A DNA stretch of 64,000 bases from Pseudomonadota bacterium (GTDB lineage Bacteria; Pseudomonadota; Gammaproteobacteria; Steroidobacterales; Steroidobacteraceae). The stretch lies in the NCBI GenBank assembly GCA_021822385.1, contig JAKARC010000003.1:57923-121922 (forward strand), written 5' to 3'. The notes beneath the pieces were generated by a model. That model worked only from the letters and a program-made list of their open reading frames with translations. It was not told the origin of the DNA and searched no databases. Shown piece by piece: positions 17,976 to 28,357 of this stretch; position 1 is the first letter of the stretch, and every line of letters starts with the position of its first letter. Made by a program: the position numbers and the translations under genes.

Positions 17976-18716
17976 GTGGACATTCTGAGCATCATCGGAC
18001 TGGTGCTCGCCGTCAACGCCGTGCTGGCAGGGGCGCTGCTGCGCGGCGCCGGCATCATGGCGCTGGTGTCGCTCGAGGCCCTGGTGGTCGTCGGCGGCGG
18101 CACGATCGCGGCCATCTGCGTGCAGACCCCGCTGCCGGTGATGCGCCGCGCGCTCGGCATCTTCCCCTGGGTGATGCGTCCGCCGCCGCGCGAGGGCAAG
18201 GATCTGATCGCCAAGATCGTCGGCTGGAGCAACACGGCGCGCAAGCAGGGACTGCTCGGACTCGAGCCGCTGATCGCGCGCGAGCCGGACGAATTCACCC
18301 GCCGCGCCCTGCAGATGGTCGTCGACGGAACGGAGCCCGAGAACATCAGCAACACGCTGTATGTCGAGGTCAACATGCGCGAGCACGCCGATATCGCCGC
18401 GGCGAAAGTGTTCGAAAGCGCCGGCACCTATGCACCCACGCTCGGTATCATCGGTGCGGTGCTCGGTCTCATGGCGGTGCTGCAGAATCTCACCGATCCG
18501 AGCCGCCTCGGGCACGGTATCGCCGCGGCGTTCACCGCCACGGTCTACGGCATCAGCTTCGCCAACCTGTTCTTCCTGCCGGTGGCCGCCAAGCTGAAGG
18601 GCATCATTCACCGCCAGACGCAAGTCCGCGAAATGGTCATCGACGGCATGCTCGGTATCGCGCAGGGGGACAATCCGCGTGCCATCGAGACGAAGCTGCA
18701 GGGCTACCTGCACTAG
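17976..18716 (+). CDS. motC: MotC, flagellar stator proton-channel protein (MotA family)
   Basis: This inner-membrane stator subunit converts ion flow to torque with MotD. The 246-residue protein has four membrane helices, a cytoplasmic loop with charged residues and the conserved SAGTYAPTLGIIGAVLGLMAVL and HGIAAAFTATVYGISFANLFFLP. The start is GTG 17976 with GGAG upstream. It is the MotC subtype by neighbourhood (next to cheZ and motD). No second stator pair is in the window. Confidence 0.92.
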   Translation: MDILSIIGLVLAVNAVLAGALLRGAGIMALVSLEALVVVGGGTIAAICVQTPLPVMRRALGIFPWVMRPPPREGKDLIAKIVGWSNTARKQGLLGLEPLIAREPDEFTRRALQMVVDGTEPENISNTLYVEVNMREHADIAAAKVFESAGTYAPTLGIIGAVLGLMAVLQNLTDPSRLGHGIAAAFTATVYGISFANLFFLPVAAKLKGIIHRQTQVREMVIDGMLGIAQGDNPRAIETKLQGYLH

Positions 18717-18725
18717 GCGGCACGA

Positions 18726-19556
18726 ATGCGCAGGCTACGACGCCCCGAGGAGCACACCAATCACGAACGCTGGGCAATCCCCTATGGCGATCTGCTCACG
18801 CTGCTGCTCGCGTTCTTCGTCGTGATGTACTCGATCTCGTCGGTCAATGCCGGCAAGTACCGCGTGCTGTCGAATTCCCTGCGCGCGGCATTCCGCGGCC
18901 AGCCGCGCACCGTCGATCCGATCCAGGTCGGTCACACGGCGCTCGCGCCGGGCGCGGATCGCTCCGCGCCGGTTGCCGTGCCGCCGCACTTGCCGCTGCA
19001 CCGCGCGGCGCGCGTTGCCCTGCGGGGGGCGCCAACCCTGCCGGCGCCCATACCCCATGATCCGACGCTCGGGCAGGTCGCCGCCGGTGTCGCTAGCGCC
19101 ATGCATGCGCTCATCGGTCGCAAGATGGTCATGATCACGCGCAAGCCGGGCATGATCGAGGTGCGCTTCAGCAGCGACATCCTGTTCCCGAGCGGCAGCG
19201 CGCGGCTCTCCGGCGCCGCGGTCGCGGCCATGCAGCGTCTCGCCGGCGTGCTGCGCCACTACCCCAATCCCGTGCGCGTCGAGGGTTTCACCGACAACGT
19301 ACCCATTCACACCGTGCAGTTCGCCTCGAACTGGGAGCTCTCGGCGGCACGTGCCGGCAGCGTCGTGCACGTCCTTTCCAAACATGGCGTCGCCCCGCGG
19401 CGGCTCGCCGTCATCGGTTTCGGCGATCAGAAGCCGATTGCGAGCAATGCCACCGCGGCGGGACGCGCCGCCAACCGGCGCGTCGTGGTGGTGATCCTCT
19501 CGGCGCTGCTCGGCAAGCATGCCGACCCGGCGTGGCTGCCCGGCGCGAGTGACTGA
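18726..19556 (+). CDS. motD: MotD, flagellar stator anchor protein (MotB family)
   Basis: MotD anchors the stator to peptidoglycan. The 276-residue protein has one N-terminal membrane helix with the ion-binding Asp at residue 22 (PYGDLLTLLLAFFVVMYSIS), a Pro/Ala-rich linker of about 80 residues and an OmpA-like C-terminal domain (VEGFTDNVPIHTVQFASNWELSAARA, RLAVIGFGDQKPI). It is 9 bp downstream of motC. Confidence 0.93.
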   Translation: MRRLRRPEEHTNHERWAIPYGDLLTLLLAFFVVMYSISSVNAGKYRVLSNSLRAAFRGQPRTVDPIQVGHTALAPGADRSAPVAVPPHLPLHRAARVALRGAPTLPAPIPHDPTLGQVAAGVASAMHALIGRKMVMITRKPGMIEVRFSSDILFPSGSARLSGAAVAAMQRLAGVLRHYPNPVRVEGFTDNVPIHTVQFASNWELSAARAGSVVHVLSKHGVAPRRLAVIGFGDQKPIASNATAAGRAANRRVVVVILSALLGKHADPAWLPGASD

Positions 19557-19580
19557 CCTGCGGCGGTCCGCGCCGCGCGC

Positions 19581-19596
19581 TGGCATGGAATCTGCA
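19581..19596 (+). promoter_or_regulatory. candidate sigma54 promoter upstream of the DUF2802 gene
   Basis: TGGCATG-GAAT-CTGCA has the GG/GC 10-bp spacing and differs from consensus at two positions. The TSS would be near 19607, about 84 nt before ATG 19691. An imperfect 12-13 bp inverted repeat at 19618-19645 (about 11 pairs, loop AAAT) would fold in the leader. Confidence 0.5.
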
Positions 19597-19690
19597 GGTT
19601 TTCCCGGGCATAGGCCGCGACGACGACGGAAATCCGTCGCCGTCGGATCGCCGCCGGTGCGGTGTGACCGACTTCACGGAACTGACAATC

Positions 19691-20113
19691 ATGTCCCTCG
19701 CCAATCTGCCGAACATCGATTTCCTCCTCATCCTCGGGCGCGCGGTCTTTCTCGTATTCTCGTTCGCCGTGGCGGCCGTCACGTTCACGGGCTGGCGACG
19801 CACCGCGCGCCGCGAAAGCGAGCTGATGCAGGCGCAGAACCAGGCGCTGCTCGAGCAGTTGACGCAGATCGGCACGCGCGTGGCGGCGAGCGAACTGCAG
19901 CTGCGCGCGCTCGGCGAGCAGCTCGAGCGTGCCACGGCGCATGCCGCCTCGGCCGCACGCACCCCCTCGGGCTACCAGATCGCCATCCGGCTCGCCAAAG
20001 GCGGCGCGAGCGCCGATGAGCTCGCGGGGGACTGCGGTCTCACCCGAGCCGAGGCTGAGCTGATCCGCCGCCTGCACGGACCGGCGCAGCCGCCACTGCG
20101 TCACGCCTCCTGA
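19691..20113 (+). CDS. DUF2802 membrane-anchored protein
   Basis: The function of this family is unknown. It is usually encoded at the end of the fliA-cheYZ-motCD region in Pseudomonas-type genomes, as here after motD. The 140-residue form from ATG 19691 has an N-terminal membrane helix (IDFLLILGRAVFLVFSFAVAAV), a coiled-coil-like Gln/Glu-rich stretch (residues 36-80) and the DUF2802 C-terminal helix-turn pattern YQIAIRLAKGGASADELAGDCGLTRAEAELIRRLH. GTG 19664 is an alternative start adding nine residues. Confidence 0.8.
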   Translation: MSLANLPNIDFLLILGRAVFLVFSFAVAAVTFTGWRRTARRESELMQAQNQALLEQLTQIGTRVAASELQLRALGEQLERATAHAASAARTPSGYQIAIRLAKGGASADELAGDCGLTRAEAELIRRLHGPAQPPLRHAS

Positions 20114-20123
20114 TGTGCTCTGC

Positions 20124-20150
20124 TTAAGAGCGGCCCGTGCCGGCCGATAG
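20124..20150 (+). promoter_or_regulatory. sigma28 (FliA) promoter of the STAS-cheA chemotaxis operon
   Basis: TTAAGAGC-N11-GCCGATAG has exact FliA spacing and an almost perfect -10. The predicted TSS near 20157 is only a few bases before the annotated STAS ATG at 20160, so the leader would be very short or the STAS start lies further in. It should drive STAS, cheA, cheW, the two MCP genes and the rest of the operon. Confidence 0.85.
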
Positions 20151-20159
20151 CGTGAGGTC

Positions 20160-20504
20160 ATGAAGAACCGCTCCCGCAGCCCATCGGCCCGCGCGACTGC
20201 GCGCCGCCGCAGCCCGGCGCCCCCCGACCGGGTACAGCTGCGCGCGTGCTGTACCCTCGCCGAAGCCGGTGAATTGAAAGCGGCGCTGGTGGCACTCACG
20301 CCCTGCGCCGGACCGGTGACGCTGGCGGCGGGCGCGGTGGAGCGCATCGATACGGCCGCGCTGCAGGTGCTCGCGGCATTCGTGCGCGACCGGCGCCTCG
20401 CGGGCCGCTCGGTGCACTGGGACTCGCCCTCCACGACGCTCATCGCCGCAGCGCGCCGGCTCGGCCTGAGCACCCTGCTGCAGCTCGAGGGCGCCGGGTC
20501 ATGA
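20160..20504 (+). CDS. small STAS-domain protein preceding cheA
   Basis: The 114-residue protein has an Arg/Ser-rich N-terminus (about 20 residues) followed by a STAS fold of the MlaB/anti-anti-sigma type: VTLAAGAVERIDTAALQVLAAFVRDRR then a C-terminal helix with TTLIAAARRLGLSTLL. It lacks the usual phosphorylatable Ser in the ID(T/S)xGL motif, having IDTAALQ with Thr at an equivalent position. Similar STAS genes precede cheA in several chemotaxis clusters, but the role is not established. It overlaps cheA by 4 bp, so it is co-translated. A GAGG lies before ATG 20160. Confidence 0.75.
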   Translation: MKNRSRSPSARATARRRSPAPPDRVQLRACCTLAEAGELKAALVALTPCAGPVTLAAGAVERIDTAALQVLAAFVRDRRLAGRSVHWDSPSTTLIAAARRLGLSTLLQLEGAGS

Positions 20505-22543
20505 CCGTGGATCTGGAGCAATTCCACGCCGCGTTCTACGACGAGAGCTTCGAGGCGCTCGCGACGATGGAGACGACGCTGTTGCAGCTCGACGTCGGGG
20601 CGCCGGAGCCTGAGCTGATCAACACCATCTTCCGCGTTGCCCACTCGATCAAAGGTGGCAGTGCGACCTTCGGCTTCACCGACATCGCCTCCTTCACGCA
20701 CAGCCTGGAGAGCCTGCTCGACGCGCTGCGCGGCGGCACGATGTCGGTGACCGCCGCGGTCTGCGACCTCCTGCTGCGCGCCGTCGATGTTCTGCGCGCG
20801 CTGCTGCGCGCGCGCCAGGCCGGCCAACCCATCGATGCGCAGCGGGTGGCCGACCTGCAATTCGACCTGGAGGTCGCCCTGGCGGGCAGGAGCGCCGCGG
20901 CACCGGCACAGCCCGTGCCAGCACGTGTCGCGCCCGCCGGCGCTCGAGCACCGTCACAGTGGCAGGTCCGCTTCCGTCCGCACCGGAAACTGTTTGTCCA
21001 CGGCAACGATCCGCTGCGCCTGGTGCAGGCGCTCGCGGCGATCGCCGAAGTCGACGCTCAGCTCGATGCGCAGAATCTCCCGCCGCTTGCGGCTCTCGAC
21101 CCCGAGGACTGCCATCTCGCCTGGACCCTGAGCGTGCGCGGCCCCATCGACTCCGCGCAGATCCAACAGATCTTCGACTGGGCCGAGGGCGACTGCGAGC
21201 TGCTGCTGCAATCGGTTCCGGCCGAGCCGGCCGAGCCGGCCGAGCCGGTCACGCCGCCGGTCGCTGTGGCAGTGCCCGCACCCCCTCCGGCCAGCCCGGC
21301 GGCCCCGAGCCCTCCCGCGCCCCTCGACACGAGCGCGAAGACGCAGGCTGCGAACGGGCTGGCCGATTACGGTTCCATCCGCGTCAGTGTCGAGAAAATC
21401 GACGAATTGATGAACTCGGTCGGGGAGCTCGTGATCACCCAGGCGATGCTCACCCAGCTCGGCGCCAAGATCGAGGGGCCGCAGGCCGAGCCGCTGCGCG
21501 TTGGGCTCGCCCAGCTCGAGCGCAACATGCGCGAGCTGCAGGAGAGCGTCATGCGCGTGCGCATGTTGCCAATCAGCTTCGTGTTCAGCCGCTTTCCGCG
21601 CATGGTGCATGACCTGGCGCAGCAGCTCGGCAAACGGATCGAGCTGAAGCTCACCGGTGAGCACACCGAGCTCGACAAGACGGTGCTCGAGAAGATCGGC
21701 GACCCGCTCGTGCACCTCGTGCGCAACTGCATCGACCATGGCATCGAACTGCCCGCTGCGCGGATTGCCGCTGGCAAGCCTCCGGCCGGCACGGTGCAGC
21801 TTGCCGCCTGTCACCGCGGCGGCAACATCGTCGTTGAGGTCAGCGATGACGGCGGCGGACTCGATGCGGCCCGCATCCTGCGCAAGGCGCGCGAGCGCGG
21901 CCTGATCGGGCCCCACGACACGCCCGCCGATGCGCAGATCCTCGAGCTCATCTTCCGTCCCGGATTCTCCACGGCCGAGCAGACCACCGACCTGTCCGGA
22001 CGCGGTGTCGGCATGGATGTGGTACGGCGCAACGTCAAGGAGCTCGGCGGCAAGATCGAACTCGCCAGCCAGGCCGGGCGCGGCGCGCGCTTCACGATCA
22101 CGCTACCCCTGACGCTGGCCATCGTCGATGGACAGTTGGTTTCGGTCGGCACCGAGACCTACATCGTGCCGCTCACTTCGATCGTCGAATCGCTGCAGCT
22201 GAGCGCGGCGCAGATCAGCCGCATCAGCGCACAGGGCGAGGTCTTCGCCTGCCGCGGTGAGTACCTGCCGATCATCCGCCTGCACAGCCTGTTCGGCGTC
22301 GAGCCGCGCGCGCGCGCGCTGCACGAAGGCCTGGTGGTGGTCGCCGAGGGCGACGGCCGGCGCGTCGGGCTGTTCGTCGACGATCTGCTCGGGCAACAGC
22401 AGGTCGTCATCAAATCGCTGCAGACCCATTACGGGCACATCGAGGGCGTCGCCGGCGCCACCATCCTCGGCGATGGGGCGGTGGCGCTGATTCTCGACGT
22501 GCCGGGGCTCATCCGCGGCGCCTCGGGCCGCGCGGCCGCCTGA
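20501..22543 (+). CDS. cheA: CheA, chemotaxis histidine kinase
   Basis: CheA phosphorylates CheY and CheB under receptor control. The 680-residue protein has an HPt domain with phospho-His H48 (VAHSIKGGSATFGF), a second globular part (about residues 147-235, WQVRFRPHRKLF) of the P2 type, then a P3 dimerisation helix pair (SVEKIDELMNSVGELVITQ). The P4 ATP-binding domain has an N-box HLVRNCIDHGIE and a G1 DDGGGLD, and a P5 CheW-like domain closes the protein. An Ala/Pro linker includes a 9-bp tandem repeat. It is the enteric/beta-proteobacterial F7-like form. Confidence 0.96.
   Translation: MTVDLEQFHAAFYDESFEALATMETTLLQLDVGAPEPELINTIFRVAHSIKGGSATFGFTDIASFTHSLESLLDALRGGTMSVTAAVCDLLLRAVDVLRALLRARQAGQPIDAQRVADLQFDLEVALAGRSAAAPAQPVPARVAPAGARAPSQWQVRFRPHRKLFVHGNDPLRLVQALAAIAEVDAQLDAQNLPPLAALDPEDCHLAWTLSVRGPIDSAQIQQIFDWAEGDCELLLQSVPAEPAEPAEPVTPPVAVAVPAPPPASPAAPSPPAPLDTSAKTQAANGLADYGSIRVSVEKIDELMNSVGELVITQAMLTQLGAKIEGPQAEPLRVGLAQLERNMRELQESVMRVRMLPISFVFSRFPRMVHDLAQQLGKRIELKLTGEHTELDKTVLEKIGDPLVHLVRNCIDHGIELPAARIAAGKPPAGTVQLAACHRGGNIVVEVSDDGGGLDAARILRKARERGLIGPHDTPADAQILELIFRPGFSTAEQTTDLSGRGVGMDVVRRNVKELGGKIELASQAGRGARFTITLPLTLAIVDGQLVSVGTETYIVPLTSIVESLQLSAAQISRISAQGEVFACRGEYLPIIRLHSLFGVEPRARALHEGLVVVAEGDGRRVGLFVDDLLGQQQVVIKSLQTHYGHIEGVAGATILGDGAVALILDVPGLIRGASGRAAA
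21221..21247 (+). repeat. 9-bp tandem repeat in the cheA linker
   Basis: Three perfect copies of GCCGAGCCG encode Ala-Glu-Pro repeats in the linker between the P2-like and P3 domains. Copy-number change would alter linker length without shifting the frame. Confidence 0.85.
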
Positions 22544-22571
22544 GGGATCCCGGAGCCTGACGAGCAGACCG

Positions 22572-23087
22572 ATGCACAGCCCCACACCCAGCCTCGACGC
22601 CACGGCGCGCCAGATCTTGACCTTCGTACTCGGCGGGCAAACCTACGGGATCGACATTCTGCGGGTGCAGGAAATCCGCGGCTGGTCCACCGTGACGAAG
22701 ATCCCGCACGCGCCCGCCCATGTGCTCGGCGTCCTCAATCTGCGCGGCTCGATCGTGCCGATCCTCGATCTGCGCCGACGCTTCGCGCTCGAGCACGCCG
22801 AATACACCGCCGTCACGGTCATCATCGTGACCTCCATCGTCACGGCGAGCGGGCGGCGCGATTTCGGCGTGGTCGTCGACGGGGTCTCCGATGTCGTCGA
22901 CATTGATGCCGCGCAGATCAAGCCCGCTCCCGAGCTCGGCGCCCACGGCGGCGCCGATTACATCCTCGGACTGCTCTGTATCGATGAGCGCATGGTGGTG
23001 CTGCTGGATTTCGATCGGCTGATCGGCGCCGAGCTGGTGCAGACCGCGGACACCACAGACAGCGCCGCGAGTGTGGACGCCGCCTGA
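22572..23087 (+). CDS. cheW: CheW, chemotaxis coupling protein
   Basis: CheW joins CheA to the receptors. The 171-residue protein has the CheW signature [42 protein letters not shown] and [22 protein letters not shown]. It follows cheA by 28 bp and precedes the first receptor gene by 59 bp. Confidence 0.96.
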   Translation: MHSPTPSLDATARQILTFVLGGQTYGIDILRVQEIRGWSTVTKIPHAPAHVLGVLNLRGSIVPILDLRRRFALEHAEYTAVTVIIVTSIVTASGRRDFGVVVDGVSDVVDIDAAQIKPAPELGAHGGADYILGLLCIDERMVVLLDFDRLIGAELVQTADTTDSAASVDAA

Positions 23088-23146
23088 GACGCCACCGTCA
23101 TGACGACCCTGTACCTCGTACGGCAGACCGTTGGAGCTTAAGCCCG

Positions 23147-25654
23147 ATGCGTCACTTGCAACTCGACCACCTGAAACTCTGGCAAAAGCTGGCGCTGTTG
23201 GTGTTGGCGATGAGTGTATCGGCGACTCTGGCCGGCTTCTTCTACCTGCGTTCGGCCAACGCCGCGGTGGACCGCGCGCACACCGAACGCGAGGCCACGG
23301 AGTATCTGCGCACGCTTGCCACCCTGTATGCACAGATCATTGTCTTCGAGCAGCGCGAATCTGCGGCGGCAATGGGCGTTGCAAACGCGGAGCCGACGGC
23401 GGCGAGCGCGGGCGGCCGCCTGGATGCGACGTGGACCCGTCTCGGACGGCTGAACGGACGTCTCGGGGCGCAATTCGGTGTGCAGCGTGCGTATCAGATC
23501 GTGGCCGCGCGCTGGCGCGCGCTCGCGGCCATGCCCGCCGCCGCTGCGGCGCGGGCCGCGGCGGCGCGGCAGCTGCTCGCGCGACTCGATCGGCTCTCGT
23601 ACACGCTGGCGGTCCGAGCGCGCGTCGCTGCGGATCCGAGCCCCGAGACCCGCAGTCTCCTCGAGATCGCCACGCAATACGTTCCCGCCGCGCAGCGTCA
23701 CGCCGCGGCCCTGCGCCGCGCTGCGCTCGAGGCGGCCGCGAAGGGCTACCTCGGCCGGGGCGACAGCATGACCATTGCCATCGCTCACGCCAGCCTCGAG
23801 AACGATGTGCAGCGCGTACAGGATGCGCTCGGACAGATTCCGGCCCGCGCGCGCGCACCGCTGCGCGCGGCACTGGCGGCCGCCGCGACCGCCGCCGACC
23901 ACTTCTACGCCACGGTCGCCCAGCAGATCCTCGCGGCGAGCAGCGTGAAAATCCCGGCGCCCACACTCTATGCCGCCGGCAGCGGCGAACGCCGCGCCCT
24001 GAACAGGCTCGGCCGGTTGAGCGGCGCGACCGCCGCGCGGGCGCTCACCGCGCGTGTGGCGATGCTGCGCCGCGCACGTACACTCGACATTGCGCTCGTC
24101 CTCGGCACCATTGGGCTGATTTACGTCCTCGTCTGGGCTTTGGGACGATCCCTGACCCGTCCGCTGCGTCATGTCGTGACGGTCTTCGACCGCATTGGCG
24201 CCGGCCGCTACGACAGCGTCATCGATTGCGAGCGCCGCGATGAGCTGGGACGGGTGCTGCGGGCCCTGCAGGCCATGCAGTCGAAGCTGCGGGTGCAGAT
24301 CGAGAACGAACGTGCCGTTGCCGCGGAGAATGCGCGCATTCGCCAGGCACTCGACAAGACCTCCACGGGAGTCATTCTCGCCGATGCCGAGCACCGCATC
24401 CTCTATCTGAACGATGCGGCGCGCAGCGGCTTTGCACGCCACGCGGCCGCCTTGCGCACGGCACTGCCGGGCTTCGACGCCACGCAGTTGCAGGGTGCAA
24501 GTCTCGAGTCGCTCGCGAGTGCACCCGCCGAGGAGCGTCGCGCGCTCGAGGTGCTGCACGGCGCGCGTATCGAGGAGCGCCACTTCCCCGGGTGCGATTT
24601 CCGCGTCATCACCAATCCGGTGCTCGGCGCTGAGGGTGAGCGGCTCGGTACGGTGATGGAGTGGCAGGAGCGCACCCAGGAGGTGGCCGTCGAGCAGGAG
24701 ATGCAGGCGGTGCTCAGTGCCGTGACGGGCGATGATCTCACGCGCCGCATCGGCACCGAGGGCAAGAGCGGCTTCTTCGCCACTCTGGGGACCGGCGTCA
24801 ACCGCCTGGCCGACAATCTCGCCGAGATCGTCACGCGGGTCACGGCCGCGGCGCGCGAGATCGCCCTCGGCGCCGAGGAGATCACCACCGGCAACTCGAA
24901 CCTGTCGGCGCGCACCGAGGAACAGGCCTCCTCCCTGCAGGAGACCGCCGCATCGATGGAGCAAATGACCACCACCGTCAAACAAACCGCCGACAACGCT
25001 GCGCAGGCGAGTCAGCTCGCCCTGGCCGCGCGCGATCAGGCCGGCGCGGGCGTCGCGGTGGTCGACAAAGCCGTACAGGCAATGAGTGGCATCGATGCCT
25101 CGGCACGCAAGATCGCCGACATCATTGGCGTCATCGACGCCATCGCCTTCCAGACCAACCTGCTGGCGCTGAACGCGGCGGTCGAGGCCGCCCGCGCCGG
25201 CGAGCAGGGCCGCGGATTTGCGGTCGTCGCGAGCGAGGTGCGCAATCTTGCCGGTCGCTCGGCGAGTGCGGCCAAGGAGATCAAGGCCTTGATCCACGAG
25301 AGTGTCGTGAAAGTGACCGGTGGCTCTGAGCTCGTCAGCGCATCCGGGCACACGCTCGGGGAGATCGTCGCCTCAGTCAAGAAGGTCGCGGACATCGTCG
25401 CCGAGATCGCCACCGCCTCGCGCGAGCAGACCGAAGGCATCGAGCAGGTCAACCGCGCCGTGGCGCAGATGGATCAGATCACGCAGGAGAACGCCGCCCT
25501 GGTCGAGCAGACCACGGCCGCCTCGCGCGTGCTCGGCGGCCAGGTGAGCGATCTGAATGCGACGCTGGCGCGGTTCCGTCTCTCGGGCGCGGCGCTGGGT
25601 CTGGCGCCACCGGCCCGAGCCGTGGCCGTCGCGGCGGACGGTGTTGGGCGATGA
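23147..25654 (+). CDS. methyl-accepting chemotaxis protein with PAS domain (MCP1), no CheR-tether tail
   Basis: This transmembrane chemoreceptor has 835 residues. Membrane helices lie at about 13-35 and 311-333, enclosing a long helical periplasmic sensor of about 270 residues. HAMP follows ([16 protein letters not shown]), then a PAS-like domain (from about 400, [17 protein letters not shown]) and a signalling hairpin with the tip [19 protein letters not shown]. The hairpin aligns without gaps to the enteric 36-heptad class. The C-terminus ends in AVAADGVGR and has no WxxF pentapeptide. The overall layout matches the next gene, pointing to duplication. The ligand is unknown. Confidence 0.92.
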   Translation: MRHLQLDHLKLWQKLALLVLAMSVSATLAGFFYLRSANAAVDRAHTEREATEYLRTLATLYAQIIVFEQRESAAAMGVANAEPTAASAGGRLDATWTRLGRLNGRLGAQFGVQRAYQIVAARWRALAAMPAAAAARAAAARQLLARLDRLSYTLAVRARVAADPSPETRSLLEIATQYVPAAQRHAAALRRAALEAAAKGYLGRGDSMTIAIAHASLENDVQRVQDALGQIPARARAPLRAALAAAATAADHFYATVAQQILAASSVKIPAPTLYAAGSGERRALNRLGRLSGATAARALTARVAMLRRARTLDIALVLGTIGLIYVLVWALGRSLTRPLRHVVTVFDRIGAGRYDSVIDCERRDELGRVLRALQAMQSKLRVQIENERAVAAENARIRQALDKTSTGVILADAEHRILYLNDAARSGFARHAAALRTALPGFDATQLQGASLESLASAPAEERRALEVLHGARIEERHFPGCDFRVITNPVLGAEGERLGTVMEWQERTQEVAVEQEMQAVLSAVTGDDLTRRIGTEGKSGFFATLGTGVNRLADNLAEIVTRVTAAAREIALGAEEITTGNSNLSARTEEQASSLQETAASMEQMTTTVKQTADNAAQASQLALAARDQAGAGVAVVDKAVQAMSGIDASARKIADIIGVIDAIAFQTNLLALNAAVEAARAGEQGRGFAVVASEVRNLAGRSASAAKEIKALIHESVVKVTGGSELVSASGHTLGEIVASVKKVADIVAEIATASREQTEGIEQVNRAVAQMDQITQENAALVEQTTAASRVLGGQVSDLNATLARFRLSGAALGLAPPARAVAVAADGVGR

Positions 25655-25686
25655 GCCGCGCACAAACCGCACCGAGGACCTGCGCC

Positions 25687-28326
25687 ATGCACATGCTGTC
25701 CGGCTTGAAACTGTGGCAACAGCTGCTGGTGCTGGTGGTCGCGCTGGCAACGCCGACGCTGCTGTTCGGCACTTTCTATCTCGGCTCCGCCGATCACACC
25801 GTGGCGCAGGCGCGCCGCGAGCTGCAGGCCGCACGCCTGACGCACCGGCTCGGGGCGGTGCTCGCCGCGCTCGCCAATCACCGCAGCGAGCTGTTCGCGC
25901 TGCTCGCCGGGGATCACAACCGCGCCGCGGCCGTCACGGCCGCACAGTCCCGGCTGCAGCGTCTGATGACCCGGGTCGGTATGCTCGAGGTCACGCTGCA
26001 TGCCTCACCCGGAGCCACCCGGCGCTGGCAGGCGATCGAGGCCGAGTGGACGGCGCTGCGCCAGGGCGAGGCGGAGCTCACCGCCGGCCAGGCGGTGCGC
26101 GCCGAGAACGCCTTGATCGGGCACGTGGTTGCCCTGCAGCGTCTGCTCGTCGCGCAGTCGGCATTGAATGTCGATCCCTCGCCCCGCAGCGCCGCCCTCA
26201 TCCAGCTTGCCACCCACGACCTGCCGGATGCTTTGATCGCCGCCGGGGAGGTGCAGTGGTATGCGACCAGCGCCGCCGTCAAGGGCTACCTCGGCGGCGG
26301 TGAGCGCCGCGCGCTGGAGATCTACGCGCGCCGCGCGCGCCGTGACCTCGCCCGCAGCGCGCGCGATCTGAACGGTGCGTCGCGCTCGGCACGTCGTCAG
26401 ATCCGTCCGCAGCTCGAGGCAGCCGCGACAGCCTTCAACACGTCCTTTGGCATCATCGAGCAGCGCATCGTACAGGCGCACAAGATCACCCTCACCGCCG
26501 CTCAGCTTTTCCACGGATCTCGGCGCGTCTCGTCCCGGCTGCAGCAACTGCTCAACGCCAGCTATGCAGCCATGGCCACCTCGGTCGAACACCGCCTAAG
26601 CCGCGTCACCCGGGCGCGGGAAATCACCGTCGCCATCACGCTGCTCGCGCTCGCTGGCGCACTCGCCCTCGCGTGGGTGATCGCCACCCGGCTTGCGACG
26701 CTGATCGCCCGGGCCATCGCACTCTTCGAGCGCATCGCCCGCGGTCACTACGACAACCCGATCGAGGCCACGGGCACGGATGAGGCCCATCAGGTGTTGC
26801 GCGCACTGGATGACATGCAGAGGAAACTGCGCGCGCAGCTCGAGCAGGAGCGGCGCATCGCCGGGGAAAACGCCCGCGTCCGCCAGGCGCTCGACAGCGT
26901 CTCATCGGGCGTGATGCTGGCCGACAGCGACTATCGGATCACGTATCTGAATCCCGCGCTCGAGCGCGAACTCGCCAAGGCCGAAGCGGACATCCGCCGC
27001 GACTTGCCGGCGTTCACCGTCGCGACCCTGCGCGGCACGAGCATCGATGTGTTTCACAAGAACCCGGCGCATCAACGCGACCGGCTGGCACGGCTGAGCC
27101 AGGAGCAGCGCAGCACCTTCGTCCTCGGCGGTCATACCTTCACGGTCATTCTCAACCCGGTTAGCGATGCCGCCGGCGAGCGCATCGGCACGGTGGTCGA
27201 GTGGTTCGACCGCAGCCAGGAGGTGGCCGTGGAGCAGCAGATGCAGCGGATGCTGTCGGCGGTGCTCGACGGCCGGCTCGGTGAGCGCATCGATCTGCAG
27301 GACAAGAGCGGCTTCTTCGCGCTCATGAGCGCGGGCATCAACCGGCTCGCCGATACGACCGCGGAGGTGGTGGCACGCGTGCAGCGGGTGACGCGCGAAG
27401 TGCGTCAGGGCGCCGATGAGATTTCAGCCGGCAATGCCAACTTGTCGCAACGCACCGAGGAGCAATCCTCATCGCTCGAGGAAACGGCCTCGTCGATGGA
27501 GGAGATGACCACCACGGTCAAGCAGAACGCCGACAACGCGGCCCAGGCGAGTCAACTCGCGCTCGCGGCCCGCGATCAGGCCGACCGGGGCGGCACCGTG
27601 GTGAATCAGGCGGTGGCGGCGATGAGCGGCATCAACGAGGCGTCCACGCGCATTGCGGCCATCATCGGCGTCATCGACGAGATCGCCTTCCAGACCAACC
27701 TGCTCGCGCTCAACGCGGCGGTGGAGGCCGCCCGCGCCGGCGAACAGGGGCGCGGATTCGCGGTGGTGGCGAGCGAGGTGCGCAGCCTCGCCGGCCGCTC
27801 GGCAACGGCCGCCAAGGAGATCAAGGCGTTGATCGAGGACTCGGTGCACAGAGTTGAGGACGGCACGGTGCTGGTCGCACAATCGGGGCAGACGCTGGCC
27901 AAGATCGTCACGGCCGTCAAGAAAGTCTCGGACATCGTCGCGGAGATCGCGGCGGCGTCGCGTGAGCAATCGCTCGGCATCGAGCAGGTCAACCGTGCCG
28001 TGATGCAGATGGATGACCTCGCGCAACAGAATGCCGCGCTGGTCGAGCAGGCGGCCGCCGCCTCCGAGGCCATGGTCGAGCAGGTGCGGGGGCTCAACGA
28101 CATGCTGGCGCGCTTCCATATCGGTGGTGCGGATCCCGCGCCGGCGCATGCGCCGCCCGCGGGCCCAGAGCGCCGGCGCGCGGGCCGTCCCTGGGCCGAG
28201 CGCGCCCGCAGCCGGCCCTCGTCCCCGGCCGCCAGTGCGAAATCCTCCCCCCGCGCGCGCGCACAGGCACAGGCGCAACTCACCCCGGCAACCCTCGAGG
28301 ACGACTCGCAATGGCAGGAGTTCTGA
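25687..28326 (+). CDS. methyl-accepting chemotaxis protein with PAS domain (MCP2), with CheR/CheB-tether pentapeptide
   Basis: This paralogue of the preceding receptor has about 879 residues from ATG 25687, chosen because GAGG lies 9 bp upstream and the LKLWQ run then aligns with MCP1. ATG 25651, overlapping the MCP1 stop, is an alternative. Layout: helix about 12-33, helical periplasmic sensor, helix about 312-334, HAMP, PAS ([17 protein letters not shown]), 36-heptad hairpin ([19 protein letters not shown]) and an extended Ala/Arg/Pro-rich tail. The last five residues are QWQEF, matching the pentapeptide that tethers CheR and CheB in enteric receptors such as Tar. Confidence 0.92.
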   Translation: MHMLSGLKLWQQLLVLVVALATPTLLFGTFYLGSADHTVAQARRELQAARLTHRLGAVLAALANHRSELFALLAGDHNRAAAVTAAQSRLQRLMTRVGMLEVTLHASPGATRRWQAIEAEWTALRQGEAELTAGQAVRAENALIGHVVALQRLLVAQSALNVDPSPRSAALIQLATHDLPDALIAAGEVQWYATSAAVKGYLGGGERRALEIYARRARRDLARSARDLNGASRSARRQIRPQLEAAATAFNTSFGIIEQRIVQAHKITLTAAQLFHGSRRVSSRLQQLLNASYAAMATSVEHRLSRVTRAREITVAITLLALAGALALAWVIATRLATLIARAIALFERIARGHYDNPIEATGTDEAHQVLRALDDMQRKLRAQLEQERRIAGENARVRQALDSVSSGVMLADSDYRITYLNPALERELAKAEADIRRDLPAFTVATLRGTSIDVFHKNPAHQRDRLARLSQEQRSTFVLGGHTFTVILNPVSDAAGERIGTVVEWFDRSQEVAVEQQMQRMLSAVLDGRLGERIDLQDKSGFFALMSAGINRLADTTAEVVARVQRVTREVRQGADEISAGNANLSQRTEEQSSSLEETASSMEEMTTTVKQNADNAAQASQLALAARDQADRGGTVVNQAVAAMSGINEASTRIAAIIGVIDEIAFQTNLLALNAAVEAARAGEQGRGFAVVASEVRSLAGRSATAAKEIKALIEDSVHRVEDGTVLVAQSGQTLAKIVTAVKKVSDIVAEIAAASREQSLGIEQVNRAVMQMDDLAQQNAALVEQAAAASEAMVEQVRGLNDMLARFHIGGADPAPAHAPPAGPERRRAGRPWAERARSRPSSPAASAKSSPRARAQAQAQLTPATLEDDSQWQEF

Positions 28327-28357
28327 GCATGAGCCCGCCGAACACAGGCAGGAGATC

